Below the pieces are notes generated by a model. The model made no database searches and was not told the origin of the DNA. It saw nothing but the letters and a program-made list of their open reading frames with translations. This document shows, piece by piece, positions 34,125-41,969 of a stretch of 64,000 nucleotides of DNA (position 1 is the stretch's first letter; the number at the start of each line of letters is the position of its first letter). Source of the stretch: Bradyrhizobium sp. CB2312 (GTDB taxonomy: Bacteria > Pseudomonadota > Alphaproteobacteria > Rhizobiales > Xanthobacteraceae); NCBI RefSeq assembly GCF_029714425.1, contig NZ_CP121668.1:5291501-5355500 (forward strand). Direction: 5' to 3'. The position numbers and the translations under genes were made by a program.

Positions 34125-35639
34125 CTAATTGTTGCTGCGGTTCGCGGTGCGAAAACTCTTGATCTCCGAGACGCTGCCGTCGCGATAGGTCAGCTCCACC
34201 GAAACGAACTGCGTGGCGGGGGCGAGCTTCATGTAGAGCGGCATGCCGGCGCTGATCGCGCTGGGGTCACGCATGTCGCAATTCGGCATCTTCAGCACCT
34301 GATTGGGCACGGCGGTGTCGATGCCGATGCGCACCTCGCGGATGGCGCAGCGATACGAGACCAGATGCGTGTAGTAGACCAGCAGCCCGTTGAACTCGCG
34401 GAACGACAGCCAGCTCGTCGAGGTCATGTCGAGGATCTTGCGCTGGTCGCGGATCAGCGCGGCCTCGGGATCGAACTTGATCGGGAACGGGCCCTGCATG
34501 TCGCCGGATTGGTCGACATAGCGGACCTCGATGGTGCCAGCCTGCGCATCCGGCGGCAGCTCGATCGAGGGGTTCGGCATCCGCTTGCGCGTGCGCGGAT
34601 CGAGCGTGTCGATGAAGCCGGTCTCGCGGAAATCGCCCTTGCCGGCCATCCGCCAGGAAATGCCGAGCGTCGGATCGGCGAAGGAGAACACCACGCTCCA
34701 GCCGCCATTGTGGCGCGAGAAGCTCGCGATCGGCGCGTTGGTGGTTTCCTCCTTCGGCAGGCGCGGCACCGACACCGGCGGCAGCGCGGCGACCTTCTGC
34801 GGCGGCTGCTCGGCGGGGCGCGCGGCGGCGTCCTTGGCCAAGCCGCTGAGGAAAACGTCGTCGACCATCTGGTCGAAATAAACCGGCACCTGCTTGTGCC
34901 TGACGGTGTCGGCCATCTCGCTGACCAGGCGGCGGGTGCGCTGAGCCACCTGCACGAGGTTCTCGCCGGGCTGGAGCAGCTCCTTGGCGAAGGTGCGCGT
35001 GAACACCGAGTTGGGGTTGGCGTCGTCGTTGGACAGACGGTCGAGCGCGGTCTGGCGGGGACCTGCCGAGAACACCGAGAACACGCCTTCGGGCAGCTGC
35101 GTCATCGGCGCCAGCCCGCCGCCGCCGGCGACAGCGCGTGTGCCGGCGCGTTCGAACGGATTGTTGCGGCAAGCGTCGAACACCAGGATCGAGGTGCGCG
35201 CTTTCTTGTTCTGGAGCCGCTCGACGATGCGGTCGGCGAGGACGGAAGCGTCGCGCACCAGCTCTTCCTGACCTTCGGTCGCCGCCGGCACGTCGGTCGG
35301 CAGCAGATAGTTCTGGCCCGCGATCTCGAAGCCGTGGCCAGCGTAGAAGAAGAACGCGGTGTCGCCAGGCTCGATCGCCCGGTCGAAGGCGAGCAGCGTC
35401 TCGGAGAATTGCTGACGGTTCTGGTTCTCGGCGACCATCACCTGGAAGCCGAGCTGCTTCAAGGTGTCGCCCATGGTGCGGGCGTCGTTGACGGCCTTGA
35501 GCAGCTTCGGGACGTTGCGGTAGTCGTTGTTGCCGACGACGAGCGCGACGCGCTTCTCGGCATGTGCGGGCAGCGCGACGCCGCCAAGGCTCATCACCAG
35601 ACCAAAGGCTGCCAGAATTCTGAAAAGCCGACGCGTCAT
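34125..35639 (-). CDS. Exported caspase-like (peptidase C14) protein
   Basis: This 504-residue protein has a signal peptide (MTRRLFRILAAFGLVMSLGGVALPAHA) followed directly by a caspase-like p20 domain, EKRVALVVGNNDYRNVPKLL. The catalytic pair is His102 in FFYAGHGFE and Cys157 in VFDACRNNP. A proline-rich linker (about 310-340) leads to a C-terminal beta-rich domain of unknown function (about 345-500). The ATG at 35639 is fixed by the signal peptide. It would be a periplasmic or secreted metacaspase-like protease with Arg/Lys specificity. No partner gene is adjacent. Confidence 0.9.
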   Translation of the reverse strand: MTRRLFRILAAFGLVMSLGGVALPAHAEKRVALVVGNNDYRNVPKLLKAVNDARTMGDTLKQLGFQVMVAENQNRQQFSETLLAFDRAIEPGDTAFFFYAGHGFEIAGQNYLLPTDVPAATEGQEELVRDASVLADRIVERLQNKKARTSILVFDACRNNPFERAGTRAVAGGGGLAPMTQLPEGVFSVFSAGPRQTALDRLSNDDANPNSVFTRTFAKELLQPGENLVQVAQRTRRLVSEMADTVRHKQVPVYFDQMVDDVFLSGLAKDAAARPAEQPPQKVAALPPVSVPRLPKEETTNAPIASFSRHNGGWSVVFSFADPTLGISWRMAGKGDFRETGFIDTLDPRTRKRMPNPSIELPPDAQAGTIEVRYVDQSGDMQGPFPIKFDPEAALIRDQRKILDMTSTSWLSFREFNGLLVYYTHLVSYRCAIREVRIGIDTAVPNQVLKMPNCDMRDPSAISAGMPLYMKLAPATQFVSVELTYRDGSVSEIKSFRTANRSNN

Positions 35640-35791
35640 CGAGTAAATCCCGTTGCAGAACGGCCGGTCCCCAGCTCCCTCGAACGGTCGTTCATTGAAG
35701 CCTCCGCCGCTGATGTGATAGTCGGCCGAGCCATACCGGCGGTTCAAGGGCGCCCGGCTTCGAGCGCCCCGGTTCCGTCATCTGGCCTATG

Positions 35792-35817
35792 GCAGATTCG
35801 GCCGGAATCTGCTTTTT
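35792..35817 (+). terminator. Terminator-like hairpin in the leader of the AraC gene
   Basis: Perfect 8-base arms GCAGATTC and GAATCTGC flank GGCCG and are followed by TTTTT. It points along the plus strand, 32 bases before the GTG start of the AraC-type regulator. No plus-strand gene ends just upstream, so it could be an attenuator or could block antisense or read-through transcription. Confidence 0.6.
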
Positions 35818-35848
35818 CTAGGGCGTCGCGCTGCAAGCGGGGGCTGCC

Positions 35849-36811
35849 GTGTATCGCTGGTGTACTGACGAAGTCGAACCGCATGACCGCTTCGACTATT
35901 GGCGCGAGGTGCGGGCCAAGGGATTGTTCGGCGTCACCGCCGAGCTCGAGCGCGAACGGCGTGCGGACTTCTTCGGCGAATTCTCGCTGCGCCAGCTCGG
36001 CGGCGCCGGCCTCGTCGAGCTGAAGGCCTCGCCCTACACGGTCGAGCGCAGCGCATCCGACATCGCCTACGCCCCTGGCGATTCCATCTGCGTCTACCAG
36101 CAACTCGGCAGCGGCGGCTGGTTCGGCGGCATGCGCGCCAGCGAGTTCGCGATTGCCAATGGCAGCTTCGCCACCAGCCATACCGACCTGCCCTACCGCA
36201 CCACGCCGCTCGGCACCGGAGGCTTCCACCTGCGAATCGTGAAGATCCCGATGAGCAGCATCCCGGCCCAGGACAGGCGCATGCGCGAGCTCGCGCCGAA
36301 GACCTTCAACGACCACGCTTTGGCGCCCTTGCTCGCGGCCTGCTTCACCGATCTCGGCGAGGCCGCCACGGACGAGAGCGCGACCGACGCGACCTCCCTC
36401 GTCCAGGCCCTCGCGCATCTGGCACTGATCGAGCGTGGCATCGTGCGGTCCGGCAGCCGCCGCGGACAGGCCGCGCTGCGAACCGCCCGCCTCTCGCAGG
36501 CGCGGCACCTGATCGCGCGCCATCTGCAAAACCCCGATCTGACGCCGGCCATGGTGTCCGACCAGCTCGGCGTGTCTGTACGCCACCTGCATATGCTGTT
36601 CGAGGCCGCCGAGAAGAGCTTCTCGCAGACCGTGACCGACGAGCGTCTGAAGCAGAGCCGCCGCCTGATGCGCGAGGCGCCGGAACGGCTGATCGCCGAC
36701 ATCGCGACCTCCTGCGGCTTCGAGAGCCTTGCGACCTATTACCGGGTCTTCAACGCCGCCTACGGCATGGCTCCGGGCGACTTCCGGGCCCAGGGGGCGG
36801 AGGGGCGCTAA
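35849..36811 (+). CDS. AraC-family transcriptional regulator
   Basis: This 320-residue protein has an N-terminal sensor domain of the AraC-binding-like type (about 1-190; YRWCTDEVEPHDRFDYWREV start) and a C-terminal double helix-turn-helix (about 220-318; ARHLIARHLQNPDLTPAMVSDQLGVSVRHLHMLF and IADIATSCGFESLATYYRVFNAAYGMAPGDFR). The start codon is GTG. The N-terminal style is that of the FeaR/ThnR-like group. Target genes are not evident; the neighbours are a divergent caspase-like gene and a helicase. Confidence 0.92.
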   Translation: MYRWCTDEVEPHDRFDYWREVRAKGLFGVTAELERERRADFFGEFSLRQLGGAGLVELKASPYTVERSASDIAYAPGDSICVYQQLGSGGWFGGMRASEFAIANGSFATSHTDLPYRTTPLGTGGFHLRIVKIPMSSIPAQDRRMRELAPKTFNDHALAPLLAACFTDLGEAATDESATDATSLVQALAHLALIERGIVRSGSRRGQAALRTARLSQARHLIARHLQNPDLTPAMVSDQLGVSVRHLHMLFEAAEKSFSQTVTDERLKQSRRLMREAPERLIADIATSCGFESLATYYRVFNAAYGMAPGDFRAQGAEGR

Positions 36812-36912
36812 GCGCGGGTCCTGGCGGTTCCGGCCTGGGCGGAAAACCCCAGACGCACCCGGTATTTGGCTAAAAACCTCAGGTTTTTTAGGGTCTTCCC
36901 GCGCCCGCTCCA

Positions 36913-36940
36913 TTGACTTTGGCTGATTCCTGCCTATGTT
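36913..36940 (+). promoter_or_regulatory. Candidate sigma-70-like promoter before rhlE
   Basis: TTGACT and TATGTT are separated by 16 bases. They lie about 160 bases upstream of the helicase start, which leaves a long 5' leader as is common for cold-induced RNA helicases. A weak AAAAACC/GGTTTTT stem at 36872-36888 may end the AraC transcript. Confidence 0.4.
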
Positions 36941-37099
36941 CCGGGGCGACGCGGCTCAGGTCGAAGACCGATTCCTGATCCTGGCGCTTTGTTCGCGTGA
37001 GTCAGCACCCCCAGCTTCTTTGAGAGCGCGCCGTTTCGGGGTGGAGCGCGACAGCCTTATTACCCTCGATTCCGAACGGCGGTTTCGACCAGAGGCTCA

Positions 37100-38596
37100 A
37101 TGTCCTTTTCAAATCTCGGACTGTCCGAAAAAGTCCTCGCCGCAGTGGCGGCCACCGGTTACACCAACCCCACCCCCATTCAGGAACAGGCGATCCCCCA
37201 CGTCCTCGCACGCAAGGACGTGCTCGGCATCGCCCAGACCGGCACCGGCAAGACCGCGGCCTTCGTGCTGCCGATGCTCACCATCCTCGAAAAGGGCCGT
37301 GCCCGGGCGCGCATGCCGCGCACGCTGATCCTGGAGCCGACCCGCGAACTCGCGGCGCAGGTGAAGGAAAACTTCGACCGCTACGGCGCCGGCCAGAAAC
37401 TCAACGTTGCGCTGCTGATCGGCGGCGTCTCGTTCGGCGACCAGGATGCCAAGCTGATGCGCGGCGTCGACGTGCTGATCGCCACCCCCGGCCGCCTGCT
37501 CGACCACACCGAGCGCGGCGGCCTGCTGCTCACCGGCGTCGAGCTGCTCGTCATCGACGAAGCCGACCGCATGCTGGACATGGGCTTCATTCCCGACATC
37601 GAGCGCATCTGCAAGCTCGTCCCCTTCACGCGGCAGACCCTGTTCTTCACCGCGACCATGCCGCCGGAAATCCGGCGCATCACCGAGGCCTTCCTGCACA
37701 ATCCGCAGAAGGTCGAAGTCTCCCGCCCCGCCACCACCGCCGTGACAGTGACGCAGGCCCAGGTGCCCGCTGGGCGCGAGGCGCATGAGAAGCGCGAGCT
37801 GCTCCGCCGCCTGCTGCGTGAGGCCAAGGACCTCAAGAACGCGATCATCTTCTGCAATCGCAAGCGCGAGGTTGCGATCGTTCACAAATCGCTCCAGAAG
37901 CACGGCTTCAGTGTCGGCGCGCTGCACGGCGACATGGACCAGCCGGCCCGCATGGCCGCACTCGACCAGTTCCGCAAGGGCGAGCTGCCGCTGCTCGTCG
38001 CCTCCGACGTCGCGGCGCGCGGCCTCGACATTCCCGAGGTCAGCCACGTCTTCAATTTCGACGTCCCCCACCACGCCGACGATTATGTTCACCGCATCGG
38101 CCGCACCGGCCGCGCCGGCCGCACCGGCACCGCGATCTCGATCGTGACGCCGCTCGACCAGAAGTCGATGGCCGCGATCGAGAAGCTGATCGGCCAGAGC
38201 ATTCCGCGCGCCGAAGGCGACTACGAAGTGCATGCGGACTCGGGCGAGCAGAGCGAGCGTCCGCGCGGACGGGAACGCGAACGTTCACGCGGCGGCCGCG
38301 GCAAGCCGCAACGCGGTGGCCGCGATCGTGAGCGCAGCCACGAGCCGCGCGAGGCGCGTGGCGAGGCACGGCACGCCTCCGAAGCACGGCATTCCCCCGA
38401 ACCGCGAAACGGATCCGAGCCGAGGCATGCGCCCGAGCCGCGCCGCGGTTCGCGCCAACAGGCCCCGACCTCGCATGTGCCGTCGATCGGCCGGCCCGAG
38501 CCGCGCCGCCAGCGCGAGGTCGACACCGAGCCGGGCGATCACTCGCATCTTCCGGCATTCCTGTTGCGGCCGGTTCGCTCGCCCGCCGGCGCTTGA
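37100..38596 (+). CDS. rhlE: DEAD-box RNA helicase, RhlE type
   Basis: This 498-residue protein has all DEAD-box motifs: Q motif (FSNLGLSEKVLAAVAATGYTNPTPIQ region), AQTGTGKT (motif I), VIDEADRMLDMGF (motif II), FTATMP (motif III), and HRIGRTGRAG (motif VI). The C-terminal 110 residues are low-complexity and rich in Arg, Glu, Gly and His (RGRERERSRGGRGK onward), a typical RNA-binding tail. It unwinds RNA during ribosome assembly or decay, often at low temperature. The gene stands alone. Confidence 0.95.
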   Translation: MSFSNLGLSEKVLAAVAATGYTNPTPIQEQAIPHVLARKDVLGIAQTGTGKTAAFVLPMLTILEKGRARARMPRTLILEPTRELAAQVKENFDRYGAGQKLNVALLIGGVSFGDQDAKLMRGVDVLIATPGRLLDHTERGGLLLTGVELLVIDEADRMLDMGFIPDIERICKLVPFTRQTLFFTATMPPEIRRITEAFLHNPQKVEVSRPATTAVTVTQAQVPAGREAHEKRELLRRLLREAKDLKNAIIFCNRKREVAIVHKSLQKHGFSVGALHGDMDQPARMAALDQFRKGELPLLVASDVAARGLDIPEVSHVFNFDVPHHADDYVHRIGRTGRAGRTGTAISIVTPLDQKSMAAIEKLIGQSIPRAEGDYEVHADSGEQSERPRGRERERSRGGRGKPQRGGRDRERSHEPREARGEARHASEARHSPEPRNGSEPRHAPEPRRGSRQQAPTSHVPSIGRPEPRRQREVDTEPGDHSHLPAFLLRPVRSPAGA

Positions 38597-38757
38597 GGCG
38601 CGATGCTTCAGGTTGGTTGAGACAGACGTCTACACACTTTTTCAGATGCATTCGTGAACGTAGATTTACGGGTCGTTCACGATCGTCCGTTAGCCTACGA
38701 ACATAATTTAAGCATTGCAGCGATCGGCGGCGTACCGATCGCCGTGGGGAATGTTCC

Positions 38758-39825
38758 GTGGTCAAGGTGCTCGACGAACACGAACGCACGATGGCGTTCG
38801 CCGAGGTAGCGCTCGGTCAGATCCGATCGCTTCGGCAGACGGCAATCCCACGCAATTACGAGATCTGGTACGTCTATGCCACCGGCTACAACGCGCCGCT
38901 CAACAAGATCATCAACGAGACGCTGGCGCGCAACGGCAAGCTGACCGAAGCCGATCTCGAGCAGATCTACGAGACCTATCTCTCCCACATCAAGACCACT
39001 GACCGCATCGACAAGGTCGGCGCGCGCGTCATCGGCGAGATCGACGACGTGATGAAGGTCCTGGGCGAAGCGCTCGGGATGACCGGCTCCTACGACGCCA
39101 GCCTGTCGGGCGCGACCGCGAAGCTGGCTTCGGCCAAGAACCGCGACCAGATCAAGGCGATCGTCGAGACGCTGCTGCGCTCGACCAGCGAGATGCGCGA
39201 GACCAACAAGGCGCTGGAAGACCGGCTGACGCTGTCGAAGAACGAGATCAGCAACCTCCAGCAGAGCCTGGAAGCGATCCGCGCCGAGAGCCTGACCGAT
39301 CCGCTCACGGGTCTCGGCAACCGCAAATATTTCGACCGCATGATCGGCATGGCCGTGCAGAGCGCGCTGGCGAGCGGCGAGCCGCTGTCGCTGCTGCTGT
39401 TCGACATCGACCATTTCAAGTCGTTCAACGATTCCTACGGCCATCTCACCGGTGACCAGGTGCTGCGGCTGGTCGGGCTGTCCTTGAAGCAGACCATCAA
39501 GGGCCAGGACATCACCGCGCGCTATGGCGGCGAGGAATTCGCGGTCGTGCTGCCCAACACGGCGCTGCGCCAGGCCCTCACCGTGGCCGATCACATCCGC
39601 CGCGCGGTGATGGCGAAGGAATTGAAGAAGAAGTCCACCGGCGAGATCCTCGGCCGCGTCACGATCTCCGTCGGCGTCTCCATGCTCAAGGAAGGCGACG
39701 ACACCGACGCGCTGATCGAGCGCGCGGATGCCTGCCTCTACGCAGCCAAGCGCAACGGCCGCAATCGCGTGATCTGCGAAGCCGATCCGGAGTTCGCGGT
39801 CGAGAGCCACAGCCGCGTGGCCTGA
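38758..39825 (+). CDS. Diguanylate cyclase (GGDEF protein)
   Basis: This 355-residue protein has no membrane span. The N-terminal half (1-170) is helical and ends in a coiled-coil-like stretch (NKALEDRLTLSKNEISNLQQ). A complete GGDEF domain follows: DPLTGLGNRKYFDRM, FDIDHFKSFNDSYGH, and the active-site loop RYGGEEF. It should make cyclic di-GMP. The inhibitory I-site RxxD is KGQD, a weak match. The start is GTG; an ATG at 38791 is an alternative. Its upstream DNA contains CATTCGTGAACG, which is shared in reverse with a chemoreceptor promoter. Confidence 0.92.
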   Translation: MVKVLDEHERTMAFAEVALGQIRSLRQTAIPRNYEIWYVYATGYNAPLNKIINETLARNGKLTEADLEQIYETYLSHIKTTDRIDKVGARVIGEIDDVMKVLGEALGMTGSYDASLSGATAKLASAKNRDQIKAIVETLLRSTSEMRETNKALEDRLTLSKNEISNLQQSLEAIRAESLTDPLTGLGNRKYFDRMIGMAVQSALASGEPLSLLLFDIDHFKSFNDSYGHLTGDQVLRLVGLSLKQTIKGQDITARYGGEEFAVVLPNTALRQALTVADHIRRAVMAKELKKKSTGEILGRVTISVGVSMLKEGDDTDALIERADACLYAAKRNGRNRVICEADPEFAVESHSRVA

Positions 39826-39904
39826 GGCGGCTCGTCGCGCGCTTGACTTTCCAATCTGCCGAACGACATCTTCCTCGCTGCCTGAGCATCGAGGATTTGT
39901 CGTC

Positions 39905-40438
39905 GTGCCCAACAATCCGCATGACTTTCACACGCCGCAGCCGTCCTACACCAAGGACGAGCTGCTGAGATCGAGCGAAGGCGGCTATTTCGGTCCGGGC
40001 AACGCGCAACTGCCGGCTCCGCCGATGCTCATGATGGACCGCATCACCGAGATCAGCCTGGACGGCGGCACATACGGCAAGGGCCACATCGTCGGCGAGC
40101 TCGACATCGTCCCGGGCCACTGGTTCTTCGACTGCCACTATTGCGGTGATGCGATGATGCCGGGAAGTCTCGGCCTGGACGCGATGTGGCAGATGATCGG
40201 CTATTGGCTCGGCTGGTCGGGCTCACCGGGAAAGGGCCGCGCCATCGGGGTCGGCGAAGTCGAGGTCACGGGCGCCGTCACGCCGCAGACGCGCTCCGTG
40301 CGCTACGAGGTCGCCATGCGCATGGTCCGGCGCGGCAAGCTGGTGCTGGGCATTGCCGATGGCCGTGTGCTCGCCGACGGCGTCTGCGTCTTCGTGGCGA
40401 AGGATATGCGGGTTGGTTTGACGAAAGCCGTTGACTGA
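39905..40438 (+). CDS. fabA: 3-hydroxydecanoyl-ACP dehydratase FabA
   Basis: This 177-residue protein matches FabA: PPMLMMDRITEI (39-50), GHWFFDCHYCGDAMMPGSLGLDAMWQMIGYWLGW (71-104) with catalytic His78 and Asp92 in the same 14-residue spacing as E. coli His70/Asp84, and GKGRAIGVGEVEVTG. It introduces and isomerises the double bond in unsaturated fatty-acid synthesis. The start is GTG. Unusually, neither fabB nor irr sits beside it; the next feature is a palindromic repeat. It may be a second fabA copy or a separated one. Confidence 0.92.
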   Translation: MPNNPHDFHTPQPSYTKDELLRSSEGGYFGPGNAQLPAPPMLMMDRITEISLDGGTYGKGHIVGELDIVPGHWFFDCHYCGDAMMPGSLGLDAMWQMIGYWLGWSGSPGKGRAIGVGEVEVTGAVTPQTRSVRYEVAMRMVRRGKLVLGIADGRVLADGVCVFVAKDMRVGLTKAVD

Positions 40439-40450
40439 GCCTCTGCTCTC

Positions 40451-40541
40451 GTAGGGTGGGCAAAGGCGCGCAAGCGCCGTGCCCACGATCCTTCCTCGCG
40501 ACGATCCCACCCGTGGGCACGCTTCGCTTTGCCCACCCTAC
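40451..40541. repeat. Palindromic repeat, GTAGGGTGGGCAAAG type
   Basis: The left end GTAGGGTGGGCAAAGGCG is mirrored by the right end CTTTGCCCACCCTAC, with an inner GTGCCCACG/CGTGGGCAC pair. This family is common between rhizobial genes. The right end supplies the TAG stop codon of the TfoX-like gene. Confidence 0.85.
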
Positions 40542-40948
40542 CGCACCGCCTTCTTGGCTGCCTTCCTGGCCGGCCGTTTCTTCGCAACAGTCTTCTTCAC
40601 CACCGCCTTCTTCCCCTTCGGCCGCTTCTTCACCTTGGCGCGCTGGGCCGCGGCGAGCGCCGCCCTTGCCCATTGTGCAAGCTCGGCGGAATCGTCGAAC
40701 AGGCGCGCCGGCAGCTCCCAATAGGAGTTGACCGTCACGGTCTTGGCGCGGGTCGAGTACTGGAACGGCTTTGATCCCTCGGCCTCAAACTCCGGAATGG
40801 TCACCTCGTCGGCGCGGAAGAACAGGCCGGCGCGCAAGGACAGCGCGAAATTGGTGCCGTCGGCGGAAATGCCGTAGCCGGAAAACATCTTTCGGATGGT
40901 GACGGGGCCGAAATCGGCGAACAGGTCGATCAGGAATTCGCGGTCCAT
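40538..40948 (-). CDS. TfoX N-terminal-domain protein with a basic tail
   Basis: This 136-residue protein has a TfoX_N domain (MDREFLIDLFADFGPVTIRKMFSGYGI; GLFFRADEV; PFQYSTR-type blocks; residues 1-95). It continues into an Ala/Lys/Arg-rich tail (AKVKKRPKGKKAVV and further), like a histone H1 C-terminus. The ATG at 40948 starts the domain; the upstream frame is not protein-like. The stop codon lies inside the neighbouring repeat. TfoX relatives affect competence genes in gamma-proteobacteria; a nucleic-acid-binding role is plausible here. Confidence 0.85.
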   Translation of the reverse strand: MDREFLIDLFADFGPVTIRKMFSGYGISADGTNFALSLRAGLFFRADEVTIPEFEAEGSKPFQYSTRAKTVTVNSYWELPARLFDDSAELAQWARAALAAAQRAKVKKRPKGKKAVVKKTVAKKRPARKAAKKAVR

Positions 40949-41100
40949 GGCCCAGCTCTCTCCCCGAGGTCGTCCCCGCCTAGTGCGCAATTGCGCACGG
41001 GGAGCGGGGACCCATACTCCGAGGCAGGAGTTTAGCGAAGACTGGAAGTTACGCCACGCGGTACGGACACCTCCCACGATTGAGGCATCACGCCGTATGG

Positions 41101-41120
41101 GTCCTGGCTTTCGCCAGGAC
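41101..41120. repeat. Hairpin GTCCTGGC/GCCAGGAC downstream of the suf operon
   Basis: Perfect 8-base arms with a 4-base loop lie 30 bases after the sufA stop. It looks like a fragment of a dispersed palindromic element and may also act as the 3' end structure of the suf mRNA. No T-tract follows. Confidence 0.5.
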
Positions 41121-41149
41121 GACGCCTGAGTAAAACGCGAAAGCCGGGC

Positions 41150-41548
41150 TTACCCGTCGATCTTCGCCGGGCGCAGCTCGACCGACTCGCCGCAGCCGCA
41201 GGCAGAGATCTGGTTGGGGTTGTTGAAGACGAACTGGGCCTGCATCTTGTCGGCCTTGTAGTCCATCTCGGTGCCGAGCAGGAACAGCACAGCCTTGGGG
41301 TCGACCAGGATCTTGACGCCCTTGTCCTCGACCACCTCGTCGGTCGGGCGGATCTCATGGGCGTATTCGACCGTGTAGGACTGGCCGGCGCAGCCGCCGT
41401 TCTTCACGCCGACGCGCAAGCCCACGATCTCGGAATCGGCGCGCTGGGTCAGCTCGGTGATGCGCTGGGCAGCGGCATCGGTCAGTCGCATCACCTGCGG
41501 GCGGGGCCGCCGGGGCTTGGGTGTCGAAGCTGGTGTCGCCTGGGTCAT
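41150..41548 (-). CDS. sufA: A-type Fe-S carrier protein SufA
   Basis: This 132-residue protein is an A-type iron-sulfur carrier. The three conserved cysteines are Cys53 (NGGCAGQSY) and Cys117/Cys119 (SACGCGES). An N-terminal extension of about 20 residues is rich in Pro and Thr. It accepts clusters from the SufBCD scaffold and passes them to target enzymes. It is the last gene of the suf operon, 49 bases after sufT. Confidence 0.94.
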   Translation of the reverse strand: MTQATPASTPKPRRPRPQVMRLTDAAAQRITELTQRADSEIVGLRVGVKNGGCAGQSYTVEYAHEIRPTDEVVEDKGVKILVDPKAVLFLLGTEMDYKADKMQAQFVFNNPNQISACGCGESVELRPAKIDG

Positions 41549-41597
41549 GTTATTTATGTGGTCCGTTGCGGAGCGAATTCAATGCGAGCCGAGACCG

Positions 41598-41969
41598 TCA
41601 CCACATGTTGAGCACGAGGCGCGCCTCGTCGCTCATGCGTTCGGGCGACCAGGCCGGCTCCCAGACCACCTTGACGTCGACCACGCCGACGCCAGGGACG
41701 CTGGCAACCGCGTTCTCAACCATGGTCGGCAGCTCGCCGGCGGCCGGGCAGTTCGGCGTCGTCAGCGTCATCAGCACGTCGACCGAGCGGTCGTCCTTGA
41801 TCTCGACCTTGTAGATCAGGCCGAGCTCGTAGATGTCGGCCGGGATTTCCGGATCGAACACGGTCTTGAGGCCGGCGATGATCTCGGTGGTCAGGCGCTC
41901 GGTCTCCTCCGGCGGCAGCGCCGAGAGGGTCTCCATCGGATTGGCTTTGATTTCGGCCGTGTCACTCAT
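41598..41969 (-). CDS. sufT: SUF system maturation protein SufT (DUF59)
   Basis: This 123-residue protein is a MIP18/DUF59 member: LKTVFDPEIPADIYELGLIYKVEIKDD and TLTTPNCPAAGELPTMVENAV, with the conserved Cys in TPNCP. SufT aids Fe-S maturation of demanding targets such as aconitase and lipoate synthase. Its start overlaps the sufS stop by 4 bases. An N-terminal tail of about 25 residues is family-variable. Confidence 0.93.
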   Translation of the reverse strand: MSDTAEIKANPMETLSALPPEETERLTTEIIAGLKTVFDPEIPADIYELGLIYKVEIKDDRSVDVLMTLTTPNCPAAGELPTMVENAVASVPGVGVVDVKVVWEPAWSPERMSDEARLVLNMW

